DNA from: Bacteroidota bacterium
GTDB lineage: Bacteria; Bacteroidota; Bacteroidia; NS11-12g; UBA955
NCBI GenBank assembly: GCA_018333525.1
Contig: JAGXTF010000057.1
Location: 1-62,677, forward strand
DNA length: 62,677 nucleotides
Direction: 5' to 3'
The translations under genes and the position numbers were made by a program. This document shows, piece by piece, positions 26,343 to 35,072 of the stretch. The stretch's first letter is position 1; each line of letters starts with the position of its first letter. The notes beneath the pieces were generated by a model. That model worked only from the letters and a program-made list of their open reading frames with translations, had not been told where the DNA came from and made no database searches.

Positions 26343-29051
26343 TTACGCTAACGCTTCAGCCACAATCGCAGCCTGCTCTTTATCGTGTACCTTCTTAAAT
26401 CCGGTAGCCGGAGAAGCGCTGCTTTTACGGCCAATATATTTCACTTTCACCGGAAAATCGTATCGTGCCAAATGTAACCAGGTTCCCTGATTCATTGGCT
26501 CTTCCTGTACCCAGCAAAACTCAGCACCCGCGTATTTTTCGAAAATATTTTTTAGCATCCAAAGCGGTAAAGGATACAATTGTTCTACACGAACGATGGC
26601 AATATCCTTTGCTCCTATTTCTTCTTTTTTGGCCAACAAATCATAATACACTTTTCCGGTGCAGAAAAGCACTTTGCGCACCTTGCCCTCCACATTGGAA
26701 TCGTCAATAAGCTCCTGAAATCCGGTGTTTGTAAATGTAGAAATATCACTCACACATTTTGGATGGCGCAACAAACTTTTGGGTGTAAAAATAATTAAAG
26801 GCAATTCAAAATCGCGTTTCAATTGTCTGCGCAATGCATGAAATAAATTCGCCGGTGTGCTGCAATTTAATACCTGCATATTGTTACCCGCACATAGCTG
26901 CAAATAACGCTCTATCCTTGCACTGCTATGTTCAGGTCCCTGACCTTCATATCCATGTGGCAACAGCATTACCAGCCCGCTGTATTTGTTCCATTTGGTT
27001 TCTGCAGAAGCAATAAATTGATCAATAATAATCTGAGCACCATTGCTAAAATCACCAAACTGCGCTTCCCAGATTGTGAGGCCATTTGGAATTACCGAAC
27101 TGTATCCGTATTCATAACCAAGTGCAGCATATTCACTCAATAAACTATTATAAATGGAAAATATTCCCTGATTATTGGATATATTTTTTAATGGAACAAA
27201 TTCCTGTTCACTGTCTTCTTTTTTTATTACTGCATGTCTGTGACTAAAGGTTCCGCGTTCCACATCCTGCCCTGCAAGCCTTATTGGGTGGCCTTCGGCC
27301 AGCAAAGTTCCATAGGCGAGTAATTCACCCATAGCCCAATCCAAAGTGCCGGAATCCAGCATTTTTTTTCTGTCTGCAAATAAATTTTGTACCTTTTTAA
27401 TAGGCAAATTATTTTCAGGAATGTAGGTGATTTTATTGCCAACTTCTTTCAAAATTTCCAATGAAACCGATGTATTTACCGCCGTTTGAAAATCCTTGTC
27501 CAGTGGCTTTCTGAATGCCTCCCAATTATTTGGAAGTTCCTGCTTTTTCGGTTTAAAATCCCCTTTTGCTTCTTCAAATTTTTCCTGCAACAATTCCCGG
27601 AATTTTACTTCCATTTCCCTCGCAATTTCCGCATCAATTTCGCTGCGTTCCAGCAATTTTTGCTTGTATATTTCTCGTGGATTGGAGTGGTTGTCTATGA
27701 GTTTGTACATCGCCGGTTGGGTGAACCTTGGCTCATCCCCTTCGTTATGTCCGTATTTTCGGTAACCCAATAAATCAATAAATATATCGCTGTTAAATTC
27801 CAGGCGATATGCCATTGCCAATTTCACAGAATGTACTACTGCTTCCACATCATCGGCATTTACGTGCAATACCGGACATAAAGTTACTTTAGCCACATCC
27901 GTACAGTAAGTGCTGGTTCTTGCATCCAGATAATCTGTGGTAAAACCAATCTGGTTGTTGGTTACTATATGCATGGTTCCGCCTACATGGTAACCCTCCA
28001 AACCGCTCATTTGTACTACTTCATACATAATTCCCTGACCCGCAATTGCCGCGTCTCCGTGAATTAAAATGGGACAAATTTTATCTTCCTGATTGTTGTA
28101 TTTGGTTTCCAGTTTGGCGCGAACAATGCCTTTCACCACAGGATTCACTGCTTCCAAATGACTGGGGTTATCCGCCAGCCTCAAGTGTACAGTTTTGCCA
28201 CTTTTGGTGGGAATATTGGTACTAAATCCCAAATGATATTTTACATCTCCTTCAAAATCATCTTCCGATTGAAAAACTTTTCCTTCGAATTCTGAAAAAA
28301 TTTCGGAATATGTTTTATTGAAAATATTCGCCAGCACATTCAACCTTCCGCGATGCGCCATACCCACCACAAATTCTTCAACACCCAAACCGGCACCATA
28401 TTGAATTACTGCATCCAGCGCGGGAATTAAACACTCTAATCCTTCTACTGAAAATCGCTTCTGTCCGATGTATTTGGTATGTATAAAATTCTCAAAAACG
28501 GTAGCCTGATTTAATTTATCCAGAAAATGTCTTTTCTCTTCTACGTTCAAATCCGGAATATTTCTGGTTTTTTCAAATCGCTGTTGCAACCACTGCCTGC
28601 GTTTGGGATCCCGGATATAGGAAAATTCACATCCAATACTCTGACAATAAGTTTGTTCCAGCAAAGCAATAATATCCCGAAGCTTGGCAGGTCCTAATCC
28701 AACTTCATTTCCTGCATTGAAAGATGTATCCAGATCTGACTCGGTCAACCCGAAATTTTCCAGGGCCAAAGTTGGTGTCCATTGCCTTCTGTCTCGCAAT
28801 GGATTGGTTTTGGAAAACAAGTGCCCCCGCTGCCGATATCCATAAATGAGGTTCATCACGTGCATTTCACGGGAAGCATCTTCACTTAATTGTGGAATGG
28901 CATCCCCTTGTTGTGCACCGAGGTCAAAACCCTCAAAGAATTTGCGCCAGCCGAAATCTACGCTTTCCTTGTCTTTCTGGTACTGTTCGTATAGGTTTTC
29001 TAAGGCCGAGGGGTCGGCATTTTGCAGGTAAGAAGTATCTGGTTCAGGCAT
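26343..29051 (-). CDS. sucA: 2-oxoglutarate dehydrogenase E1 component
   Basis: This thiamine-diphosphate enzyme decarboxylates 2-oxoglutarate in the TCA cycle. It has 902 residues with the N-terminal LENLYEQYQKDKESVD helix, VGMAHRGRLNVLANI, the ThDP/Mg motif HGDAAIAGQGIMYEVVQM, FIDLLGYRKYGHNEGDEP, and the C-terminal FCWVQEEPMNQG. The ATG at 29051 is the start because a TATATTTG -7 box lies at 29074-29067, inside the longer frame. The E2 gene sucB, which usually follows, is not here; the next gene downstream is an unrelated serine hydrolase. Confidence 0.97.
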   Translation of the reverse strand: MPEPDTSYLQNADPSALENLYEQYQKDKESVDFGWRKFFEGFDLGAQQGDAIPQLSEDASREMHVMNLIYGYRQRGHLFSKTNPLRDRRQWTPTLALENFGLTESDLDTSFNAGNEVGLGPAKLRDIIALLEQTYCQSIGCEFSYIRDPKRRQWLQQRFEKTRNIPDLNVEEKRHFLDKLNQATVFENFIHTKYIGQKRFSVEGLECLIPALDAVIQYGAGLGVEEFVVGMAHRGRLNVLANIFNKTYSEIFSEFEGKVFQSEDDFEGDVKYHLGFSTNIPTKSGKTVHLRLADNPSHLEAVNPVVKGIVRAKLETKYNNQEDKICPILIHGDAAIAGQGIMYEVVQMSGLEGYHVGGTMHIVTNNQIGFTTDYLDARTSTYCTDVAKVTLCPVLHVNADDVEAVVHSVKLAMAYRLEFNSDIFIDLLGYRKYGHNEGDEPRFTQPAMYKLIDNHSNPREIYKQKLLERSEIDAEIAREMEVKFRELLQEKFEEAKGDFKPKKQELPNNWEAFRKPLDKDFQTAVNTSVSLEILKEVGNKITYIPENNLPIKKVQNLFADRKKMLDSGTLDWAMGELLAYGTLLAEGHPIRLAGQDVERGTFSHRHAVIKKEDSEQEFVPLKNISNNQGIFSIYNSLLSEYAALGYEYGYSSVIPNGLTIWEAQFGDFSNGAQIIIDQFIASAETKWNKYSGLVMLLPHGYEGQGPEHSSARIERYLQLCAGNNMQVLNCSTPANLFHALRRQLKRDFELPLIIFTPKSLLRHPKCVSDISTFTNTGFQELIDDSNVEGKVRKVLFCTGKVYYDLLAKKEEIGAKDIAIVRVEQLYPLPLWMLKNIFEKYAGAEFCWVQEEPMNQGTWLHLARYDFPVKVKYIGRKSSASPATGFKKVHDKEQAAIVAEALA

Positions 29052-29066
29052 TTCTGAAATGAGGTG

Positions 29067-29074
29067 CAAATATA
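29067..29074 (-). promoter_or_regulatory. -7 element of sucA
   Basis: TATATTTG on the minus strand, 15 bases before the ATG; the -33 is poorly defined. Confidence 0.55.
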
Positions 29075-29126
29075 GCAAAATTGAGCCAAAAAGGCAGCGT
29101 TGTAAGCGGGTTTTATGGGATGAAAT

Positions 29127-30560
29127 CTATCTCTGTACTAGTACTTTTATGGCTTGCCCAAATTCTGTTCGAAGCAGATATATGCCGGGTGATAAACCAC
29201 TAAGATCCAATTCGCCCTGACCCGGATTTAAAAGATGTGTCTGGGCCAACACACCAACACTGTTGTAAATAAAAGAATTCAATACTCTATCACTTGTACT
29301 TTCATATTTTAGCACATCACAAATCGGATTCCCCATTATCTGAATTTGGTTCCTCTTTAGAATCTTCGCATTTCGAAGTGTATGAAAATTATCAAAGAAA
29401 TCTGCGATACCAGTTGATCTAATGTCTAATATGGATTCGTGTAAATTATATGTTCCTGTTTTATCCTTTATGGTCCAATACCTATAACTTTCCACAGCCA
29501 TTACAAATCTGCCGTTAGATAATCTATGCGCGTCCCTGACAAAACCAATAGTAGAATTGTGGTCATCCTTGCCCTCTTCGTATTTGGAATATTGCAATTC
29601 TCCCCAACCCGTAAAATACATGGTATGCGCGTTTTTTTGCAGTATACCGCCTCCACATAATACAACCATAAAATCATTTTTGTCCACGGGTACAAACCAA
29701 AAATTCGCATCAGGTCCAATGCCTTCCTTTCTTAGTGCTTGTAAGACTTTTGAAACTTTATTATCGGAAATTCTTTTCATCATAACATCTCCATCCGAGG
29801 ATTCAAAATAGAATATAAAATTGCCAAAATCATTGCAGAAAGTCTTTACAACAGATAATGAAACAAAAGAGTCAAGAACTTGCTGTGTAGAATCAATAAT
29901 TCTATAAATCCTGAAACTGTCCGAATTCCCATCACTTGTTTTACACACTGCAACAAAGGAATTCAGGCTCCCCAATTCCGGATCCATAGCAACCAGATTT
30001 GGAATATTCCATTCTGATTTTATTAAAATGGAATCTCCAATGAGTTGTATAAAAAAAGTACGTCCCTTATTTTTTAAATCCTTTAAAATATAATAAACCG
30101 AATCTTTTTGAATGAATGAAAGTATCGGAATTTGAGAAGACCCTGAAAGTTCCAGTGGATATTCATAAAATGCTCCGTTTGAATCCGCCTTTATTATGGT
30201 ATAATGCGTATCCAATGTATCCTCATATTCGGTTGCATAATAATTGCGATTCTGTATTCCCAAATTGCGCACCGAATTATAAGGCCTGCGATTTACCGGT
30301 ATTTTAGTATATTTTAAATACTTCTTGCTTGCCCATGGACTATCGGGGAGACATTGATAGGTAAAATATAAAAAACCGTTGATGTATTCGGGACCTGCCA
30401 TGAAAATAAAATTACAAGGAGTGTCCGCCATTGTAAGTTTTACATTGGCAAAATCACCCACTTTTCCATTGGATGTAAAATCAATAAAAGTACTGTGCGA
30501 TTGACCCCTTGTAAGGTTTGAGAGAAATAAAATACAACATGTAAAAAATAACAGCCTCAT
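29127..30560 (-). CDS. Secreted protein with T9SS sorting domain, unknown function
   Basis: This 477-residue exoprotein has a signal peptide (MRLLFFTCCILFLSNLTRG, cut before QSHS). The central 370 residues are made of repeated beta-strand units with Asp/Ser-rich turns, suggesting a beta-propeller-like shape. The C-terminal 75 residues are a T9SS type A tail (QIMGNPICDVLKYES, LDLSGLSPGIYLLRT). I see no enzyme motif. A TAAATTTG -7 element 12 bases upstream indicates an independent transcript. Confidence 0.78.
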   Translation of the reverse strand: MRLLFFTCCILFLSNLTRGQSHSTFIDFTSNGKVGDFANVKLTMADTPCNFIFMAGPEYINGFLYFTYQCLPDSPWASKKYLKYTKIPVNRRPYNSVRNLGIQNRNYYATEYEDTLDTHYTIIKADSNGAFYEYPLELSGSSQIPILSFIQKDSVYYILKDLKNKGRTFFIQLIGDSILIKSEWNIPNLVAMDPELGSLNSFVAVCKTSDGNSDSFRIYRIIDSTQQVLDSFVSLSVVKTFCNDFGNFIFYFESSDGDVMMKRISDNKVSKVLQALRKEGIGPDANFWFVPVDKNDFMVVLCGGGILQKNAHTMYFTGWGELQYSKYEEGKDDHNSTIGFVRDAHRLSNGRFVMAVESYRYWTIKDKTGTYNLHESILDIRSTGIADFFDNFHTLRNAKILKRNQIQIMGNPICDVLKYESTSDRVLNSFIYNSVGVLAQTHLLNPGQGELDLSGLSPGIYLLRTEFGQAIKVLVQR

Positions 30561-30571
30561 ATAAATTTAAC

Positions 30572-30579
30572 CAAATTTA
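30572..30579 (-). promoter_or_regulatory. -7 element of the T9SS protein gene
   Basis: TAAATTTG on the minus strand, 11 bases before the ATG at 30560. Confidence 0.5.
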
Positions 30580-30598
30580 ATCCAGCCGACGGTCAAAA

Positions 30599-31690
30599 TC
30601 AAATCATTTTTTTCTTCCCTCTTTCAAAATCCTCAAATACAAATTCTCCCAACCCGGTAAGGCTGGAATAAAATGCCCTTCCTCCATTTGTCTCCGTAAA
30701 ATCGCGCACAAATTTTTGCAAAAAAGGATCTTTGGCAATCATAAAAGTGGTGATGGGAATTTGCAGCCTTTTACAGGCTGCCGCCATGTTCAGCGTTTTA
30801 TTTATGATTTTTTTATCCAGCCCAAAACTGTTCTGATAATATTTATTTCCCTCTTTCAAACAGGTTGGTTTTCCATCGGTTATCATGAAAATCTGCTTAT
30901 TCGGATTTTTTTTGCGACGTAGCAAATCCATTGCCAGTTCCAAACCTGCAACTGTATTGGTATGGTAAGGACCTACCTGCAAATACGGCAAATCCTTAAC
31001 TTCAATTTGCCAGGCATCATTCCCAAAAACGATGACATCCAGAGTGTCTTTCGGATATTTTATTTTTACCAGTTCAGACAATGCCATTGCTACTTTTTTC
31101 GCAGGAGTAATTCGGTCTTCCCCATATAAAATCATGCTGTGGCTGATGTCAATCATCAATACGGTGCTGCTCTGGCTTTTATGCTCTCTTTCGTGAACCA
31201 CCAAATCCGATTCCGACATCATTCCCGAATCAATTCCATGGTGAATCTGGCTGTTCCGAAAACTCTCCGTCATGCTGATGGTTTCCAGGCCATCCCCAAA
31301 ACGGAATTCTCTGGTGTCTGAACTGATTTCATCCCCAACTCCGGTAAATCTGGTTTTGTGTGACCCGGCTTTGCTCTTTTTTAACTTTCCAAAAATTTGA
31401 TCCAGCGCATTTTTGCGCATGTTTTGCTCCATTTTGGAGGTGATATGAAAGCTGCCTTCCGATTCATCATCTGCAATTAAACCGAGTTTTTTGAGGTCTT
31501 CTATAAAATCTCCCATGCCGTATTCGGCATTGGTGAGTTGGTATTCCCTGTCCAGATCGTTCATCCAGCTTAATGCCTCTACAGCGTCTCCGTTGGTATA
31601 CATCAGCAATTCAGAAAATAAATCCAGCAGTGTTTCAAAGGTGGATTTCCCTTTTTGTGGAATATAATTCGAGAATAAAAACCCGCGCAT
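30599..31690 (-). CDS. VWA-domain protein
   Basis: This cytoplasmic protein of 363 residues has an N-terminal helical part (FETLLDLFSELLMYTNGDAV onward). Its C-terminal von Willebrand A domain has an intact metal-ion-dependent adhesion site: VLMIDISHSMILYGEDR (D-x-S-x-S), the threonine strand and MITDGKPT. The layout matches chelatase-type VWA proteins that work with MoxR-like AAA+ ATPases in remodelling or metal insertion, but no ATPase gene is adjacent here. The ATG at 31690 is chosen over an upstream TTG that would add only five hydrophobic residues. Confidence 0.85.
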   Translation of the reverse strand: MRGFLFSNYIPQKGKSTFETLLDLFSELLMYTNGDAVEALSWMNDLDREYQLTNAEYGMGDFIEDLKKLGLIADDESEGSFHITSKMEQNMRKNALDQIFGKLKKSKAGSHKTRFTGVGDEISSDTREFRFGDGLETISMTESFRNSQIHHGIDSGMMSESDLVVHEREHKSQSSTVLMIDISHSMILYGEDRITPAKKVAMALSELVKIKYPKDTLDVIVFGNDAWQIEVKDLPYLQVGPYHTNTVAGLELAMDLLRRKKNPNKQIFMITDGKPTCLKEGNKYYQNSFGLDKKIINKTLNMAAACKRLQIPITTFMIAKDPFLQKFVRDFTETNGGRAFYSSLTGLGEFVFEDFERGKKKMI

Positions 31691-31741
31691 GAATAGAAAT
31701 AACAAACTAATTACCGGTTTGTATCGGTTTGCAGAAAAAAA

Positions 31742-32815
31742 TTATTCGTAAGTCAGGTCTATTTCCGCACTGCGTGGCAGTGATTGGCAGGTAAGAACAT
31801 AACCTTCGTTTATTTCTTCATCTGTCAACCCTTCGCGTTCCATCATGTGCACCAATCCCTTGTGCACTTTTGCCCTGCAAGTGGTACAAACACCAACGGT
31901 GCAGGAATACGGAGGATCTACTCCGTTTTTCATTGCAGCTTTTAGAATGGTAGTGTCCTTATCCACATTAAATGTAGCCGAATGGCCGTACACATTTACC
32001 GTTACTTTCGCTGTTCCGGTAAAGGCTGCCACTTCTTCCGGCTCTTCTATTTTCTTTTCTGAAACCGGTGCACCAAAATATTCGGTATGTATATTTTCAT
32101 TGGAAACTCCGGCTTTCGCAAGTCCCTTTTTTACCACATCCATCATGGGACTGGGTCCGCATATATAATAACCAAAAGTTGTAAAATTGCCACCAATTTT
32201 ACTGTGTAAAATATTGTGCATTTTATCTTCGGTTAAAAATCCTTTTAACCCAAACCAAGTGAGCGGTGCGCTATCATAATTATGAATAATTTTTAACCTG
32301 CCGTTGCTGTTTTTTTCCATTTCTGCAAGTGTATTTTTAAAAATCACACTGTCCGGATTTCGGTTTGCATAGAGCAAAATAATATTGCTTAAAGGCTCTT
32401 CTTTCAACACGGCTTTTGCAATTCCCATCATCGGTGTAATACCGCTGCCACCCGCTATTAACACATAGGTGGTGCTGCGGTTTGCGTCCGGAACTACAGT
32501 GAATTTTCCATACGGCGGCATAACCTCAATGGTATCTCCCACATTCAGGTTATCCGGCATGTAATTGCTCATGATACCGCCATCCACGCGCTTTACGGTT
32601 ACACCCGGCATGGCATCCATGCCTGAATACGTGCAATGGGAATAGGAACGGCGAACTTCTTCACCATTTACAAATACGCGAAATGTGAGATATTGACCGG
32701 CTGTATACTGATAAATACTTTTAAGATCTTCGGGAATTTCGAAAAAGAATGACGTTGCATCTGCAGTTTCCTGAACTTTTCCGGCAATTTTCAATGTGTG
32801 AAAAATATGCTCCAT
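31742..32815 (-). CDS. Ferredoxin-NAD(P)H reductase with C-terminal [2Fe-2S] domain, PaaE-like
   Basis: This 357-residue soluble oxidoreductase has three modules. They are an FAD-binding barrel (RRSYSHCTYSG), an NAD(P)H-binding domain (YVLIAGGSGITPMMGIAKAV, then YICGPSPMM), and a plant-type ferredoxin domain with ligands in PYSCTVGVCTTCRAKV plus a distal VLTCQ. The domain order is that of PaaE, the reductase of the phenylacetyl-CoA epoxidase, but no other paa gene is present. It more likely feeds electrons to another oxygenase or desaturase. A TAACTTTG -7 box lies just upstream. Confidence 0.92.
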   Translation of the reverse strand: MEHIFHTLKIAGKVQETADATSFFFEIPEDLKSIYQYTAGQYLTFRVFVNGEEVRRSYSHCTYSGMDAMPGVTVKRVDGGIMSNYMPDNLNVGDTIEVMPPYGKFTVVPDANRSTTYVLIAGGSGITPMMGIAKAVLKEEPLSNIILLYANRNPDSVIFKNTLAEMEKNSNGRLKIIHNYDSAPLTWFGLKGFLTEDKMHNILHSKIGGNFTTFGYYICGPSPMMDVVKKGLAKAGVSNENIHTEYFGAPVSEKKIEEPEEVAAFTGTAKVTVNVYGHSATFNVDKDTTILKAAMKNGVDPPYSCTVGVCTTCRAKVHKGLVHMMEREGLTDEEINEGYVLTCQSLPRSAEIDLTYE

Positions 32816-32822
32816 GAGCCGG

Positions 32823-32830
32823 CAAAGTTA
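32823..32830 (-). promoter_or_regulatory. -7 element of the PaaE-like reductase gene
   Basis: TAACTTTG on the minus strand, seven bases before the ATG at 32815, again implying a near-leaderless transcript. Confidence 0.5.
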
Positions 32831-32881
32831 GCGATTTGAAATTGGTAAAATAGAAAATTACATCGCGGAAATTCCCATCAT

Positions 32882-33970
32882 TTACATCAACCTCTGGTAT
32901 GCGCGCCACCAGCGATCCGGCATTTCATCATCATTTACGGATTGATAATCGCGGTAGGAACAGCCAATAAAAAAAGATTGTTTTTCATACGGATGCGGAA
33001 TTTCCATCCACCATCGGTTGCTCTTGCGGCTTTTGTAAAAAATAAGCTCATGTCCGGTGCTCTGAAGTCGATTCCGGTAAATCAAAAAATCTTTATGGTT
33101 CGGAGTTGGGTGGTCATTAAATCTGGAAATAACCCCATCTAAAAAATACCAGGCCATTTGCGCCAGCAGCACATAGCTTTCTCTTGCATCAGACGCAGGA
33201 TCCAATCCATAAAAATGTGCTGAAGTAAGTTTATTGGAAATTCCTGCATAACGCACAAGTTTTGCTGCTTCTTCTGCATATAATCCATTGGGAGATTGCA
33301 ATAAACTGGCTGGATTATCGGCGGTTCTAATGGTATTTAAATCAAACAACATCATGTGCGCACTTCGAAGAATAGGCTCTGTTTCCTCAATTTGATCGCG
33401 CACCTCCCCCAACCTGTGGTTTTCAAAGTACATTTTTTCTAAAACTGCCGCAGTTTGATTCGAAACGTAATAAGCCTGGGTTCCAATAAAATCAATATTG
33501 AAAAGATAGCCGGGTTTTTCAACCAATACCTGTCTCAATGGTGAGCCTTCCTCCAAATCAATATTCGGACTCACTTTAACTATCTCAATTTGCTCACCGG
33601 TTTCTCTATAACCTTTATAATGCCCGTACATGTAGCCAGGGCCATTGCCAATGATCAAAATCAATAAACCCGCATCCAGCAATTCTGCGATTACATCACT
33701 CAATGCAAATTGCCTGTCTGTCTCTTTTTCTGCATGTACCAAATTCCCGAGATCCACCACTTTCAAATCCTCAAATCTCCATTCCAGTGCATAGAATTCT
33801 TTGCGAAACAAATCTGCCTGTGGGCCTACTCCCAAAATCGCAACCTTGCTCTTTTTCCAATTTGGCATTTTGCCTCCGTGAATGGAGAGCTTGTTGCCCA
33901 CTTTTCCTTCAACTTCCTTGTATGGCGCCCACAGCGATTCTGATACAGCTACAAAATATCCTTCCAGCAT
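32882..33970 (-). CDS. Ureohydrolase (arginase/formimidoylglutamase) fold protein with degenerate active site
   Basis: This 362-residue protein follows the Bacteroidota formimidoylglutamase-like line of the ureohydrolase fold along its length. The strand LLILIIGNGPGYMYGHYKGY aligns with the normal GGxHD block, VSPNIDLEEG with the DAHxD block and MMLFDLNTIRTAD with the SxDxDxxD block. In each of the three blocks most di-manganese ligands (His and Asp) are replaced, so hydrolysis by the usual mechanism is unlikely. The late region (KLVRYAGISNKL, YVLLAQMAWYFLDG) is well kept, suggesting a conserved binding or structural role. The fold assignment rests on my recognition of these blocks. Confidence 0.65.
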   Translation of the reverse strand: MLEGYFVAVSESLWAPYKEVEGKVGNKLSIHGGKMPNWKKSKVAILGVGPQADLFRKEFYALEWRFEDLKVVDLGNLVHAEKETDRQFALSDVIAELLDAGLLILIIGNGPGYMYGHYKGYRETGEQIEIVKVSPNIDLEEGSPLRQVLVEKPGYLFNIDFIGTQAYYVSNQTAAVLEKMYFENHRLGEVRDQIEETEPILRSAHMMLFDLNTIRTADNPASLLQSPNGLYAEEAAKLVRYAGISNKLTSAHFYGLDPASDARESYVLLAQMAWYFLDGVISRFNDHPTPNHKDFLIYRNRLQSTGHELIFYKSRKSNRWWMEIPHPYEKQSFFIGCSYRDYQSVNDDEMPDRWWRAYQRLM

Positions 33971-34073
33971 CCATGCAAAGAAAAATATATCTTGCAGGTA
34001 TCGGGAATAAATAAATGAACATAGCAGTACATTGTAATATTTTGAGAACGATGATTTGCCATATTTTTACATT

Positions 34074-35066
34074 TTGAACCCCGAAGTTTCCATTATTATT
34101 CCGGTAAAAAATGCGGCTCCCTGGCTGCATGAATGCCTGCAGAGTATTGCGGAACAAGACTTTTCGGCATGGGAATGTATTTTGATTAACGATCATAGCG
34201 ATGACAGTACACAGCATATCATTTCCACCTTTGCTTTTTATGACCACAGATTTCGACAAATACCGAACCATGGTAGTGGATTGATTGATGCGTATAAAAC
34301 CAGTCTCGCAAATGCACGCGGCACATGGATTGCCCGAATGGATGCGGATGATATTATGCCTGCTTATCGCATTGGGAAAATGGTAGAAGCCCTGCAAGTA
34401 TCAGCACCCAAAACAGTGGTGACGGGGAAAATTCATTTCTTTCCTGAAGAAGAAATAGGTGTGGGTACAAAATTTTATCAAAGCTGGCTCAACAAACGAA
34501 TGGAAAAACAGGACCACTGGAACTGGATCTGGCGCGAATGTGTAATCCCTTCTCCATGTTGGATGGCCAGAAAAACCGAATTGTTACATATTGGAAATTT
34601 TGATGAACTGGAATATCCGGAAGACTATAATTTGGCCTTCCGCTTTTTTGAACATGGATTTACTGTTCTTGGACTTCCAGAAATTCTCCATTACTGGCGA
34701 CAACATGAAAACCGATATTCCAGAACCAGCAATAATTATTCAGCTGAGAAATTCATGAATATGAAATGGCATTTTTTTGAGAAACTGGAAGCTCCGAAAT
34801 TCAAGAATATTTATCTGTTGGGAACAGGAGATAAATCCAAATATTTAATTGAAAAACTGGACCTCAGGTTTCCTCAATGGCAATGGATAAGTCACAAAAT
34901 TTCACATTCCGGAAATACAATTAACGGAAGAAAAATACAACATGTATCAGAAATAGATTGGAAGCCGGAATCTGCTATAATATCCGTGCTTTCATCCATT
35001 GACAACCACAATGAAACTTACGAATTACTTGCGGAGAAATCCATGCCGGTTTACAGATTCTGTTAA
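34074..35066 (+). CDS. Family 2 glycosyltransferase
   Basis: This is a GT-A fold inverting glycosyltransferase of about 330 residues. The N-terminus has VSIIIPVKNAAPWLHECLQS, then WECILINDHSDD and the metal-binding WIARMDADDIM. The acceptor loop region is WRECVIPSPCWMARK followed by DYNLAFRFFEHG. No transmembrane segment is present, so it is cytoplasmic or peripheral. The sugar and acceptor are unknown. A TTG at 34074 gives the natural start NPEVSIIIPVKN; the TTG at 34056 would add six residues and overlaps a TATTTTTAC promoter-like box. It is divergent from the ureohydrolase-like gene. Confidence 0.9.
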   Translation: MNPEVSIIIPVKNAAPWLHECLQSIAEQDFSAWECILINDHSDDSTQHIISTFAFYDHRFRQIPNHGSGLIDAYKTSLANARGTWIARMDADDIMPAYRIGKMVEALQVSAPKTVVTGKIHFFPEEEIGVGTKFYQSWLNKRMEKQDHWNWIWRECVIPSPCWMARKTELLHIGNFDELEYPEDYNLAFRFFEHGFTVLGLPEILHYWRQHENRYSRTSNNYSAEKFMNMKWHFFEKLEAPKFKNIYLLGTGDKSKYLIEKLDLRFPQWQWISHKISHSGNTINGRKIQHVSEIDWKPESAIISVLSSIDNHNETYELLAEKSMPVYRFC

Positions 35067-35072
35067 CAATCT

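Noticed and set aside
31742-32815. Phenylacetate degradation gene paaE
   Set aside because: The domain order fits, but no other paa gene is in the window, so the pathway assignment is not supported.
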